Below, piece by piece: positions 46,068 through 59,200 of a stretch of 64,000 nucleotides of DNA. The position numbers and the translations under genes are program-made. Location of the stretch: the NCBI RefSeq assembly GCF_040954835.1, contig NC_090706.1, positions 36,341,148 through 36,405,147 of the forward strand, read 5' to 3'. This DNA is from Lepisosteus oculatus (taxonomy: Eukaryota > Chordata > Actinopteri > Semionotiformes > Lepisosteidae). The first letter of the stretch is position 1. Each line of letters begins with the position of its first letter. Below the pieces are notes generated by a model. The model searched no databases and had not been told where the DNA came from. It was given only the letters and a program-made list of their open reading frames with translations.

Positions 46068-46285
46068 GAACCATATATCCATTTTCTAACCCCTTCTTCC
46101 AGTTCAGGGTTAAGGGGGAGCCAGAGCCTATCCAGGGGAGCAAAGGGTTCAAATCGGGATATACAATGGACACACAGACACAGACATGCTAGACACTCAA
46201 AGGCATAGATGTACACAGACAGGCACACACACACACACTCAGAACTAGGGTCAATGTTCCCAGAAGCCAATTAACCTACCTGCTT
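46068..46285 (-). mobile_element. Degenerate V-SINE/L2-like repeat with CA tract
   Basis: Starts 'ccattttctaaccccttctt', then 'agccagagcctatccagggg', a CA-rich middle (46195-46220) and 'agccaattaacctacctg', in the order typical of the reverse strand of this fish SINE/LINE tail. It lies just past the DCTN4 3' end. Confidence 0.6.
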
Positions 46286-47382
46286 GATTTATCAAGCCAA
46301 ATTTGGCGGAATGCTTGCTTTACCTGCGGAAAATTTGTTTGCATAGGAGAAGTATTGGTTTGTAATTGCAACACGGTAACGGTTGAAGAAGGAATGCTAC
46401 CACATATTTTTTTCTTAAAATACACTGTCAGTTAAAGGAAAATGAAATATGTGAAGTGCTGACAGGCCTCTTAAAAGTGAAGTTTGTAATTGCACGTTGT
46501 CACATAACAGAAATTGAAATAATAGTGTTCTAAGGCATATAGTAGCTAATGCTAGGTCTTCCTGCTGGCATTTTATGTTTTTTCATATCCAAGGCCATAC
46601 TTTTTTTGTTCTCTACAATTATTCTTTTTTCACAAACAGCAGAATACTAAAGTGCAGCTGAAATGTCCCTAAGAGAGCATGTTTTTATATGTGGAAAAGG
46701 CTTAAATCAAACAATTCACCCCCTGCTCATATTTTGTTCTTGTATTGAAAAGCTGTTATGCTGGCAGAAGGAAGTGTTTAGTCTTTGTTATAATTAGTGT
46801 TGGTGGTTGAAATCATTTTCCTAGTAGTTAAATGTGACTTAAGAAAGCAATACAGTGGGAAATAGTTTGGCTCAAGAGTGCAATAAATCAAAGTAAACTG
46901 TTTTCATTTTACTCTAAAAGATGAAATATCAGGTCTGATTTAATACAACTCTTGCTTAAACCCAGCCATTTGACTTTCTAAAAGCTATTTGTTAGGAATA
47001 TCATTAATATAGTGGTGGTGGAATGTCATTTCTATAAAAAAAATGATGAATCATAGTACAAGTATGACTTGCAGTCAAGTACTAGTGTCTCTGCAAACAA
47101 AGTAAATGAAGAAGATTCTTAAGCTTAAGGGCTGGTATTTAAAGCTAGTAATGAATCATCTGTGTGCAAATGAAGCTAAGAGTTGTTTTGGAAAAATCAT
47201 AACTACTAATTGTCAGCAAAATACGTAACATCCCTGTAGTGTCTACTTTTTATTTTGATGAACCCACTCTCACTGTTACCCCTCTGTTACTCTCAAGAGC
47301 TCCTCTTCACATGAAGGTTTCTGAGCCATGCTTAGACTGTTCTTCTTCAGTCAAGTGCATTCAAGCCAAAGATGATGATAAT

Positions 47383-47958
47383 TATAATAATAATAATTGC
47401 TTACACTTATATAGCGCTTTTCTGGACACTCCACTCAACGCGCTTTACAGGTAATGGGGACTCCCCTCCACCACCACCAATGTGCAGCCCCACCTGGATG
47501 ACGCGACAGCAGCCATAGTGCGCCAGTACACTCACCACATACCAGCTCTCAGTGGGGAGGAGAACAGAGTAATGAAGCCAGTTCAGAAATGGGGATTATT
47601 AGGAGGCCATCATTGGTAAATGCCAATTAATAATTTGGCCATGCTGCCAGGGTTACACCCCTACTCTTGAGAAACACCCTGGGATTTTTAATGACCACAG
47701 AGAATCGGGACCTCAGTTTTACGTCCCATGCGAGGGACGCTGCCTTTTTACAGTATAGTGTCCCTGTCACTATACTGGGGCATTGGGACTCACACAGACC
47801 ACAGGGTGAGCACCCCCAGCTGGCTCCACTAACACCTCTTCCAGCAGCTACCTTCGCCTTCCCAGGAGTCTCTGATCCGGGTATTGGCCAGGCTCACAGC
47901 TGCTGAGCTTCAGTGGGTTTCCAGTTGTGAGTTGCAGGGTGATAATGGCTGCTGGCAA
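47383..47958 (-). mobile_element. 5S-derived SINE, full length, intergenic
   Basis: About 575 bp with an (AAT)n tail remnant at the left, the shared body, and a 5S-like head at 47861-47955 read on the minus strand (ATTATCACCCTGCAACTC, GAAGCTCAGCAG, CCAATACCCGGAT). The CTCF-like position (47810-47823) is decayed, reading CCAGCTGGGGGTGC on the minus strand with two mismatches. Confidence 0.85.
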
Positions 47959-50900
47959 TTGCCAGCAGATTGCCAATAAAAGTCTGTGCTCACTGGACAA
48001 TGCACAGACTAACGCAAGCAATGTAAGTCACTGCAGTTCAGACTGGGAAACAATCCAAAACCTGGTAAATAACCTCACAACTCTACCTCTGCATTCCTGT
48101 GACTCAGCCTACACTGTGGGACTGTCCCAACAGGCGTGTTGTCACAAGATTACCACAACGAGCTCTTTTCACTGTTCTGCAAAAATGTGCTCTACTTCAT
48201 TGCACTTCAGGTGTGGCAAACTGTGTGTACTGTAGGTACTTTGAAAGTCAGAAAACATAGTTATCAGGTTTAAAGCAGCAAGCAGAGTTCATTGGTGGCC
48301 AAGCTGACCTATTGCCTTTGTGGATGAGGACTTTCTTTGGAAGAGCTTATACAATTCTGGAATAACAATGACTCTAGGTACAGTCTCTAAGGAGCTATAA
48401 GATAGTTTTGCATTTCACTTTTAAGAGGGTTCAGGACTTTTTTTTTTTGATAGAGTGCATATGTTTTTTTATATGTTCCACAATAATTCTGATCCTTTCT
48501 GAACACTGTTAGAAGTTTTCTGTGTGATGTTTGGGAAAGATCAGAGGTCACGGGCAAAGCTATTTGTTTTCTTTTGCTGAACCCATAAGGGTTCCTGTTT
48601 GTGTTCCGTAATATCCCTATCATGGTAATAATTCATTTTAGAGTTCTAAGCTTTTGTTTTATTTGATCAGAAGGACAGATATTTACTTGGCAGACATATG
48701 ATGTGATAAATCAGTTTATTCAGTTGTGTACCATAATTTCCATTGGCTGCTTTTCCTCCGTAATTATTCATGGGACTACAAAATGCCTGTAGTTATATTT
48801 TACAAAATGCTTTAATATTTGACCAATCCAACTATCCTGAGCAAGTCTAAATTGTGAATATGATCTAAGATTGTGCAACACATTTTTTAAAATAAACAGA
48901 TAAACTCCTGACTCCCACCATGTGTCAAAACTGACCGATCAGTTTAATTTCCACATATTATTCATATTTTGATATTTATTTTGAATGGATGCCGTGACTT
49001 CCAACAGTTAAAAAAAAATTGGCTTCACATCAGAAAGATTAGGAGTTTGGATAATACATTTTGTATTCCTTTCTTAGGCTTCACAGACTTTCAGAACACA
49101 AATCCAAAAAGAAAGCAGTTGTTACAAGAGGTTACAAAACTCAATTTGTCTGAATCACACTACCAGTGGCCTTGGATGAAGATTAAGAAAAAATCTGGAT
49201 TGTTATCCCAAATCTATTGCTTGTTGTTTTCTGGCCTTTGAGAGCCATTTCTTAATTTTGCTTTTAATATCTGATTTAAATGAAAACCTGTCTTCATTAC
49301 CTTTTTTAAAGGCCTGCTGTGAACTGCATTTGCCTGTTTGCTCTGAACAGTTACATTTGATTTGACAACAGCAATGTTCCCTGTTGAAGGTCCACTGAGC
49401 TACAGTATATTGCCAGATGCCAAAGACACCCTAGCAGAGCTGCTGGTACTCTGTGGAGCCTAAACACAGTCACAGGACTCAGAGAGATTAGATAAACAAG
49501 AACCAAGTGAACTGAGGAGAGATGTAAAGAGACTGTCATTGCCAAACCATTGATTTCTCAAAATCACTTTAAAAAGTAATTGAGCTGTGGAATATATCCA
49601 AAGCCCTGTGCTCACACTATAGTTTGGATCTGGCCACTGAATATGTAAAATGCCACAGAATACAGAAACCTAAAATGTTGTGGAATCTAAATGGATATAA
49701 AAAGTGAAGACACTTTAAAACTTAATTTATAATTGCCTCCAGGTTCCCTTTATTCCCTGCACTCAAAATTAAAAGCCCCCTGTAGAATGTGAACCGAAAC
49801 ATACAGTACATATGCAACCTGGCTTCATAAACTAAAACTGTTTAGAATCAGCTGAAAGTGTTTTAAATAGAACTGGTAGCAAATGAAAAATAAGCCTTAT
49901 TTTCTTTGTGGAGGTAAAAGAGTCTATTCCAGTTTGAATCTCAAGTTAGGACTTCAAATTCAGCCTTGTTGCTGCTGCAATACTTGAAATTGACACAAAA
50001 CAGGAGTGTATGATTGGCTCATTTCTACAGACTGTGCTTGGGAGATGCATGGAGCCTTTTGAGCCCTTTCCACTTTGGAAATATAAAACCATACAGATTT
50101 ATATGGGAAAGTAGACTTTGGAGACCTAAGAGAATATTTTTCTTACCCAGCAGAGAAAACATCTGTAAGTGAATTGAATCTTTTTTTAAATAACAGCCTC
50201 TAATATTTTAGTCTTTGTTTAGGCTGGAACCCAATGCTTTGTACAAACCAATTTTGTAATGCTTTTAAATTATTTTAATTTCAAACCATACAAATGTCAG
50301 AATCTGGGTGGTGGAAGGGAAAAATATCAATTTATATTATCCATTTCCAATATCCAGCCCATTTTCTTAACCGTGTTGTGAGAATAATAAATTCCAGAAC
50401 TCAGGTAGTTTAGTTATTTAAGCCACAGTGCATGATCTAGGTTATACATTCTACACTTTAAAACTCAGGTTTATCTGCTACAAATCCTGAATATTCTGGT
50501 GATTAAGCTGTTACAAGCATTATATTTGCATTTAAGTACAGTATGAAAAGGTTGATTGGAGAACAGTCACAAATGTAGATTTTCTTTAAAGGGGAACAGC
50601 AAGGATATTTTTATATTATGGGGTTAGAAAGAATCGGCACTGATGAGTGCTTTTCAAAACACAATCAGAATAAAAAGTACACAGTAACGTAAAACCTCCA
50701 ATTTACATAATAAAATAGACTAAATTTCCAGGTCTGCACAGCACCATGTTCTGCTAATCATAACAAGGCAAGAAAACGGCCGGTGAATAGAAGCAGAACT
50801 ATTACACTGCAAAGAAGCAGGCTCGTGAATATTGTTTTTATCCAATAGGATTATTGCTATTGATATGGAGATGGTTTTGCTGTCCAATACAACTTGTTAA

Positions 50901-51219
50901 CTCTGCAATAACTTGTACTTATTCACATCGCATTACATTGCATCATTGCAGTGACTAGTGAGCAGGAAGGGCCGCTTCATGTCGCAATACGTGGGAACTC
51001 TCTGTTGTTTGCAAAAACATGGTGACTCACTGTACAGTACTTTCACAAAGTTCATGATTTTGTGCCTAATTCAAAATTTGTTGAATTTTTCTAATTAAAT
51101 GAAAACGTTTTAATCACTGTTGTGCATCGGTAGGGTTAGGTGAAAGTAAGTTAGATTCAGTCTATTCCGTTATTTGAAGTAATTCTACGTATATACTGTG
51201 TATACTGTATATATTAATA

Positions 51220-51388
51220 ATTTCTAAACACTCCACTGAAAGCACTTTACAGGTAATGGGGACTCCCCTCCACCACCACCAATATGCAGCATCCATAGTG
51301 CGCCAGTACACTCACCACATACCTGCTCTCAGTGGGGAGGAGAGCAGAGTGATGAAGACAATTTATAGATGGGGATTATAAGGAGTAT
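51220..51388 (-). mobile_element. 5S-derived SINE, 5'-truncated copy, intergenic
   Basis: Shares 'ctaaacactccactgaaagc', 'ctcccctccaccaccacc' and 'ctctcagtggggaggagagc' with the full copies, and ends before the mid-body. No 5S head is left. Confidence 0.8.
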
Positions 51389-54300
51389 ATGTTTATAGCG
51401 TGGAATAATATCAGTGTGAAAGACTGTGAGCTTAGTGAACCTTTTTTTCATCTTAGGTCTATATGTATTCATCTACGTCTGATGCCCATTTCTCATGTGA
51501 AGTGAACATATAAAATGTTGACAATATTTTGATGAAGGACAACTACAAAGTTTCACTTTAATTTGAACTATAGATTATGTCTACAGGAAACATAGCTCTG
51601 CACTTATGGTATTTCTGCTATTTTTATTTGAACCATGTGTAGTTATTTATTACCTGATATTGGGTACGATTTATAGTGCTTCTGCACAGTGCAATGTTGT
51701 CTAAGAAAAATAAGAAAACATGACTGTGTTGTGAATTCCAAGAGAGGCTAAAGTGCTACAGTATGTGTTGTAGGGTTTTTCATTACTCTACCTTTAACTT
51801 TGATTTGCGATGGTGTGTTTAAGGAGTGTGCTCTCTGTGTGGTATTTTTTGTCTGGGTTCAGCTTGGGCAGTTTAAGATCCATTTTTCTTCAGCCAACTG
51901 TGGTATGCAATCATTTCTGCCTGCTCAGTCTCACTCTCAAATTCTTTAACACAAAAGTCACTTTCAAATAGAAACACATGGATCTGATACAAATGTGGTG
52001 GAGGTTTTCAGATTCTCAGCTCTGCGAAAGACTTTTTTTAATTTAATCCCGCAGAAAAAAGGTAAATATATAGTATAGAACACACCTTATTCCACAGATA
52101 AACCAAAAATAGAGATTTATCAATTATAGAAACAAAATTATTTGTTTTATAGACTGTTTTTTTAGTGACAATCTCACATTGCATATCTGAAAACTATTTT
52201 CTTAGTAGAACTTGCACAAACTAATTATATACAGTACCTTTTCTTTATCTTAAAATTATAAATTATTAGGGGGCAGGGCACAGATTGGAGCTGTTATTTA
52301 TGATGCAGAATGACATATTTAGATCTTGGAATTCATATCTTATTTAAGCAGGTCTTCATTTAAAAATTTTTTAGCATCTAGTCTGATTTTTGTCTTTAAA
52401 AGTGGCTGCACAATAAGATTGACGCTGGTGGCTAAACAGAAATGTAAATCACTCAGATGGTCAAATGATGATTTGGTCTGCATGGTGTGTTTTTTTACTT
52501 TTAATTTTTTTCATCTGCTGTAAAGAATACGATGAGCAGTGCAGTTCCACAGGGGCTGCTGAAACACAGGGAGAGTGCCACAGTTAGAATGCTTAGGCCC
52601 TTTTTTGATTTCATTTAATTTTGAGTTCATTGAATTAAATAGAAAACTTGGACAATAAATCTTGTTTTCTGTTCACCAGACCATCATCTAGCTAATTAAA
52701 GGTAATTAATGATGGCTGGATAGATAGATGAATCTCAGCCCCTGAGGTCCTCAGACAAGGCCAGACCTGTGAAACCAAAGCATCGAGATAAATGTCTCAA
52801 AGTCCTGACAGCGCAGCCCAATAAAATGTTTACTTTGGCGCACTGGGTGAAAAGAGACACTCTCAAAACAGTTTAACTTACTCCACCTGACAGAGAAATG
52901 GATTTTGGTTGTTGTTGTTTTTTGTTTCACACGGTGTTTAATGTGACTCATTTCGACAGGTTAGAAAATGGAAAGGTTCGTGCTTGAGGCATTCCACATG
53001 CTTTCACTCCAGTTGAATCAAAAGCAAAATCCTGGACATTAAGCAGAAAGTTGAAGAAGGAATCAGGGGATTGCAGAAGTCTTGTTCATATTCCATTCAG
53101 ACTACTGTGAATTATCTGTAGGCAACATTTTAAAGAGACCAGTTGTTGCTGAAATGCCTAAACCATTTGGGAATGATGTAAACCTGCAATAAGAATCTGC
53201 TGGCAGAATAGAGGCAGCAATCAGTATCGATAAAAGTCTGACAAAGTAATGAAAACCTGCTGCTCTGGATACAGCCTGAAATCCCACGCTGCCCATATTT
53301 CAAAAATAACTGTTGCTGTTTTTCCTATCAATATGCTTCTACATAAGCATATATTTACATAGTAAAATATTGTATTTAAAATTTTATGAACTCCAGCGTT
53401 ACGTTGTCTTTGTGGTATGACACACAGTCTTGAATTCTCATCCATATCCTGTATGATTGCGCAATAACCATGAAAGAGTAACCTTTTAATTGTTCCTCAG
53501 TACTGTGGTAACAAAAAAAGTATTGTAAAATTAAAAGATTGCTTCCGGTGAGTTAGACGTGCGTGACTTTGTTTATATATTCACAAGCCCAAAACTAGCT
53601 ACCAAACAGTATGTGTTGGATGCGTAATGCTTAGCAGACTTCAATGCACATTGTGATTCTCAAATAAAGACTGCAGCGCTGTCATCCACTGTAATGTTTT
53701 AGAAGTTTAGGAAATGGCACACGTGGATCTGAGACGCCAGGTCAAAGGTTAAAGATCCAAGACGGCAACAAAAACAGCCCTGCAATCCTATACATCATCC
53801 CAAGCACTGCTTGGTGTCAGTGTAAAGTCTATTAATTTTATGTTTAAACAAATCATAGAGACAGCACTTGTTAGATGTGCTTTAATGATCCTCCGATGAT
53901 ATTATGTGTCCGTGAATCCCAGACCTATTCATCATCAAGGTTCGGAATAAATCCCATTTATGGTCTTTCGTCTGGTTCACATTCTTCTTAGTTTTAATCT
54001 TTAACAAGGAAGTGTGAATAAAAACAAACATCTTCTTCTGCGAACATCCAGCATGATGGATGAACAGGGCAGCATCTGCTGTTTTCAATACATTTCCAAA
54101 TCTCAGGACAGACATAATGACAGACCTTCACAGTGAAAGCATGCGAGTTTGCCAAAAAGCTCACAGATGGTAGTGTTCACTGGATTGTATTCTGTAACAT
54201 ACTTTATGATGGTAAGCGTACTTTACAGTACTACCCACATTAACAAAACACTCCTATTATAAGGTCATGGAAATATTATTTTACAATATATCCATTAATA

Positions 54301-56039
54301 GTATTATAACAAAAGCTTTCACTGTTGCTCATTTAACTGTTGCTCAAAAGTGTTTTCCTGTCCAACAACCTATTCCACAAATATTACTGTCCAAGCTTGA
54401 CAAAAGCTTTAGAGCTGAACTAACCTGATTAAACAAGTCTTGCATTCTGTCTGTGTCAACAGAGTGTACAAGCTTAAGAACTCCATTTGAGGTCTTCATT
54501 ATGATCAAAAGTATTGAAGAAAATCATTTTATGTTGGAGAACTGCATGGTTTAAAATGCTGACTACGTTATTTGTTTCTTTCATATTTTTTTTATTTTAA
54601 AACATACAGACATTTTATTATTGGTTTATTCTATATTTTAGCATTCTTTAAATTTGATTCTATCTTATGAAAACCATAACTAGGATATTGGCTTTTAAAA
54701 TCAGGTTCAAAATTGTAGTTTGTAAATTATAAACAGAATAAGCCTGTTTGGCCAGGTCTGTTTATAATATATTGGTTTGCACATTGCACATTGATGTGCA
54801 GGAGTCTGGTCTCTCCAATACACTACAGTTGATTTCATAGAATGTTCTAATTTTCCAACTTTTACCTTGGCCTGGACTGCAGCAAACTGTTAACTTAGTG
54901 TTCAAAATGCACTACTTCCATTAACCTTGCTATCTCAGAATCTTAAAATGAATAGCCAAAAATTATTCTATAATTTGGAAAGAATCCATTTCATTTTTGT
55001 AGTAAGACAAGCAGTATAGAGTTTTTTGGTAGTAACAAAAGAAACATGCATTTCTTTACTTCCAGACATTTCAAACTCTGTGCTTTTTTAATTTCAGAAA
55101 CACAGTTATATGAAATGAAATAAAATCTAAAACCTGGAGCTGCAGAAGACCTTTGCAGATTTGCTGCCTGTGAAAACAGTTAAACATCTCACTTGCGTCA
55201 GAGGGGAAAAACTGAGGAAAGACCCAAAGGTTCTGGCCAACATAGTATTGAGTGCAGGTTCTAAAAGGGAACACAAATTCTTACCGCAGATCGGGAAAGC
55301 AGAGATTTAAGAGAGCTCATTCGCCTATTGAATTTTCATGATCTCAGTCTAAGAGAACACTTTGCATAGAAATGGAAAACAGATGAAAACCTAAAAATGC
55401 AAAAACAATATATTGTTACTTACATAATATAATATCCTCCTGTACTCTTGTTTAATCCAGAGGGGTTAATGACCTTTATTTACCTGGTGTGTATAGAATT
55501 ACTGTTGGCTTCATTATTACTGAGGGAGTGGAAGAGGCTTCAGGAAAGCCAGTACACACAGGATCACCTCAGTATTGGTCAGCAGTTACTTCCTTACAGT
55601 AGAAGTGCTATATATAAATACTCAAACACTCCTGATACTATAAATCTTACAGATTAAAGATGAATTATTCATTAAGATTACTTTATTCAATACCCAGTTG
55701 AATGCTGATCAGCATGTGTTGTACATCCGTTTCCAGGTACACTGTGCTCACGTACTGCTTGAAATAACTAATCCAGTTGCGTACACTACAGATAATCTCA
55801 CCATCTCCAGTGAAACAACCTCTTATGGTCCAGGGTCTTTGACCTCTGTAGTAAGAGATTGTAGTTTGTCTGTCAAGCACACCAAACAGAGCATTAAATA
55901 ATTTAGCTTCAGTAGGGTAAATGGAGAGCTGTAGGTTAGTTTAAATTTCAGAGGAAGTGAATATAGAGTGATGTACTGTATTTTCCACTCCATGTGTACC
56001 TCAAATTTTACGAAGCTTATGAAGTTAAACAATGAGTAT

Positions 56040-56560
56040 GCTGTAACCGGTCCGGTAGCCAGTCCAGGCTTCCCTTGAAGCGTAGTTCAGGACCCTATGC
56101 AGATGGTATAATCAGGAAGTAAGTGGAGAAAGACAACAGGGAAAAGACAGAGGATCAGGACGGGTTGACAGACAGGGGGGCGTGACGACGGTGATCCGGT
56201 GCCCGGGGGGCGTGGCCGCGGTGATCTGCGCACAGGGGGCGTGGCCGCGGTGATCCGGCGCTCAGAGGGGCGTGGCGATGGCAAACGAGTCTGAACAGGC
56301 CAATGGGGGAATCCGGGGCGGAGTCCAGAGTCCAGGAACAGGGAGATCCATCCGAGACAAACAAGGTTAAAATCCGGAACGGGATCCCGAACAGGAACAA
56401 GGAATAAAACCAGGGTAACGAGGCCAGGCGCTCCGAGTTCCGGACACAGTTTGCCAGGACGCCGCGATGAAGCCTACGCCATCGGGTCTCTCCTGGGCGT
56501 CCATCTTCCAATGTCCTTAAGAGGCGGGACCACGATCGTGACATCATCAACACTCAAACG
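56040..56560. repeat. GC-rich repetitive segment with GGGCGTGGC minisatellite
   Basis: A GC-rich island in AT-rich intergenic DNA. Between 56176 and 56280 a unit of about 31 bp, centred on GGGCGTGGCCGCGGTGATCC, is repeated about four times with variation. The flanks ('aaccggtccggtagccagtcc', 'cgggatcccgaacagg') look like a transposon or LTR remnant I cannot name. Repeated GGGCGTGGC is also an Sp1/KLF-type GC box. Confidence 0.55.
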
Positions 56561-58849
56561 GGAAGTGTTCTTAGTTGTTACATTTTGTTACAAAGTTATA
56601 CCTACGCAAATTCAGACAAAAACAAAGTACTGTACGCTTAATTTGCCTTAAAGAAAATGCAGCTTGCAGGAATTCATAAAGAGTGAGGTGATTCCCATAC
56701 AATTTGAACTGAATGTCAGCTTTATTATTATTGATGAAGATGGCAAACCTGAAACTATAGAGGGTAAGAAACTGATACGTTGAGGACCTCCTGAGAAGTT
56801 ACACAAACAGTCTGTGTGAGATGTCACGGAAACAGTCCTGCCGTTAGAAATTTGAGTGTCATACAATTCATGTAAGATTATGGCCTGAGGCAGTGTGCCC
56901 TAGTACATACACCACCAGCAACAGCAACTTGACGGAAAATTAGAAAAACTACTTTAAGGGTGCAAGACTGGTTACAATAACTCTATTTTATACACCTGGT
57001 TTTTCTCTTTAAGAGGAATCATACTATAGTGCCTTATAGTAATGAAAATGGATATGACTTAACTTGAAGCAGTGTGTTTTAAGAGGAACAAAATAAAATT
57101 TCATATTAGAGACTGTTTTATTAGACGGAATTATACTGTGCCTGAGTGATGGTAATTTAGCTACCTCAAAGAGACATTTTTTGGATCTTTAAGTTCTAAC
57201 GCTTTTGAACTTTGGCTTGCATGAGATAATTGCCTATCCCACTTTTCTGAGCTGAACGTATCAACTTGAACCATCTTATATAATTGTCTAGTTGTAAAGT
57301 TTTTTGTTCATAATCACTTCCTTTCCTTTTAATTATTAGATATAAAATTGTGTTTGATGTTTTTTTGCCCAAAGATGAATGAATTGAAATCATAACATTA
57401 AGTTTGAGTCCTCGCAGACTGACATTGTATCTAACTGGAAAACTACCACATTAGTCCGTTTAAGTGCTACAAAAAGCAGGTGAGCTCAAAATTCAGTTTC
57501 CAATGATTGGTTGACACTTTCAGTCACCCCTGCAATCTTATTAATCAGTTACAAATTTATTTGACTGATGGTTTTTAGAGAGAGGGATTTGTACTCAGTT
57601 ATATAGTTGGGTATTTCACTAGAGCAGTCTGATTGAAGCACCTTGTCAAGAATAGAGCAGTGCAACAGAATTGATCTCCTCATGGAATGAACATTTCTAA
57701 AATCAGCAAGACTCAGCCATGAATATAACGGAAAGCTTGAAATAGTGATATTTTTCTAATAGAATGCTAACGTTTTTTTAATTAAAGAGAACAAAATTCT
57801 AAGTGTAATAGGTACACATTAGGGTTTTAGTTGACTGGCTGCAGTTCAAGCCTGCTCTCTGGGGCACAGATCAGAGGCCCTGATACAGCAATTTAGTTTT
57901 TAGAATCCTATTAAGAAGCCATCCTACTGTAAATACAAGTGACATTTTGGTGGACACTCCTTACAAAAACCCTATACTTAAAAAAAGCTTCTGCTGTTTA
58001 TATTGTGCAAAGATGGCAGCTGTGCAATCTGTTACATTTCTCTAAAAGTGAGTATGAATGCAAGGCTCTCCTAGAGCTCATGTGAAAGGCCAGCCTGGGC
58101 TTCTGCATTTAAGAAAATGTTAATTCCAGTCTGGACCATTGAGGATAATATTTCTTTCTGATGTTATTATATTATAAAGGAAAAAAATGTGATTTCCTAA
58201 CGCAAACAATGAAATGGCCAACCCGAGTTACGAATATCTGCAAGCTCCATTTGAGTTTGGGGCTGGGAAGGGGGCTGTAAATTTGTTTTATTTTTAAACA
58301 TTAATTCCTCTGACTTTTTGCTGCTTCCTTGAAAGACTATGCAAACAGCGAGAGGCAAACTTTGAAGGTAGTATTAAAGTAGAAAATAAAGACAATGTTG
58401 ATTTGAAAATTAGAGAATCTATGACTGTACCTACTGTCTCTGAAATTGAATTATAATACAATATCATCAGCCTGTACCTGGGTCTATATTAATTTCATTG
58501 CTTCAACAATTTTTCATGTGTTTTGTTTAATATGAAAGGGTTACGTCAAATATCATGAGCAGGGCAGAGATGTAGACAATTAAGAGGAGGCACAGCTGAT
58601 ATTTATAGTCCTGATCTGTGACAAACAAGCATGTGTGCTATTATAATGTAACTTATTCCTAAGAGTATAATACATTTGCTGTTTGTTTGATTTACCACTC
58701 TTTACAGGGCAGTTCACATTTCATATGCTATATAGCATTAGAATTTATTATGAAGTTCTTTATAATGTACGTCAATGGAAAAACGGCTGTATTGTGAATA
58801 ATTCCATCACATTTGTACATTAAAATTTGTTTTAATTCCTTCATATTCA

Positions 58850-59200
58850 AGACGTAAAGCAGCCTTTGAATATCCATGATTAGAGCGAGCAATGATGAGT
58901 CCTAGCAACAGGTTTTCCAGACATCTCTCAGATGTTCCCAGCAATCCCTAATCAGATACTGATTAGCTGGATGGCCAATCACAAATGCTGAGGTTCTTCA
59001 GTGCTTTGTTTAAACCACAGGCCTCTGTTTAATTTCCTGTCTTGATGCCTGTGAGAGTGGAATTCAGACAGCAGTATTGATTACACAGTTGATTTCATTT
59101 CCTGCTGCTGAGGAAATATTTAACTAGGCATCTAACCATCAAACTAGTCATACAAATGAATAAAACCCACTTTACACTGCCCGTTCTTTCTTTAACTATA
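58850..59200. other. Possible conserved non-coding segment with homeodomain-like dyad
   Basis: Non-repetitive, balanced-composition sequence with many homeodomain-type TAAT/ATTA cores. It includes a perfect inverted repeat CTAATCAG-ATA-CTGATTAG (58948-58966) next to CCAAT (58975 region). No open frame is present. The idea that it is an enhancer is inference from texture only. Confidence 0.2.
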
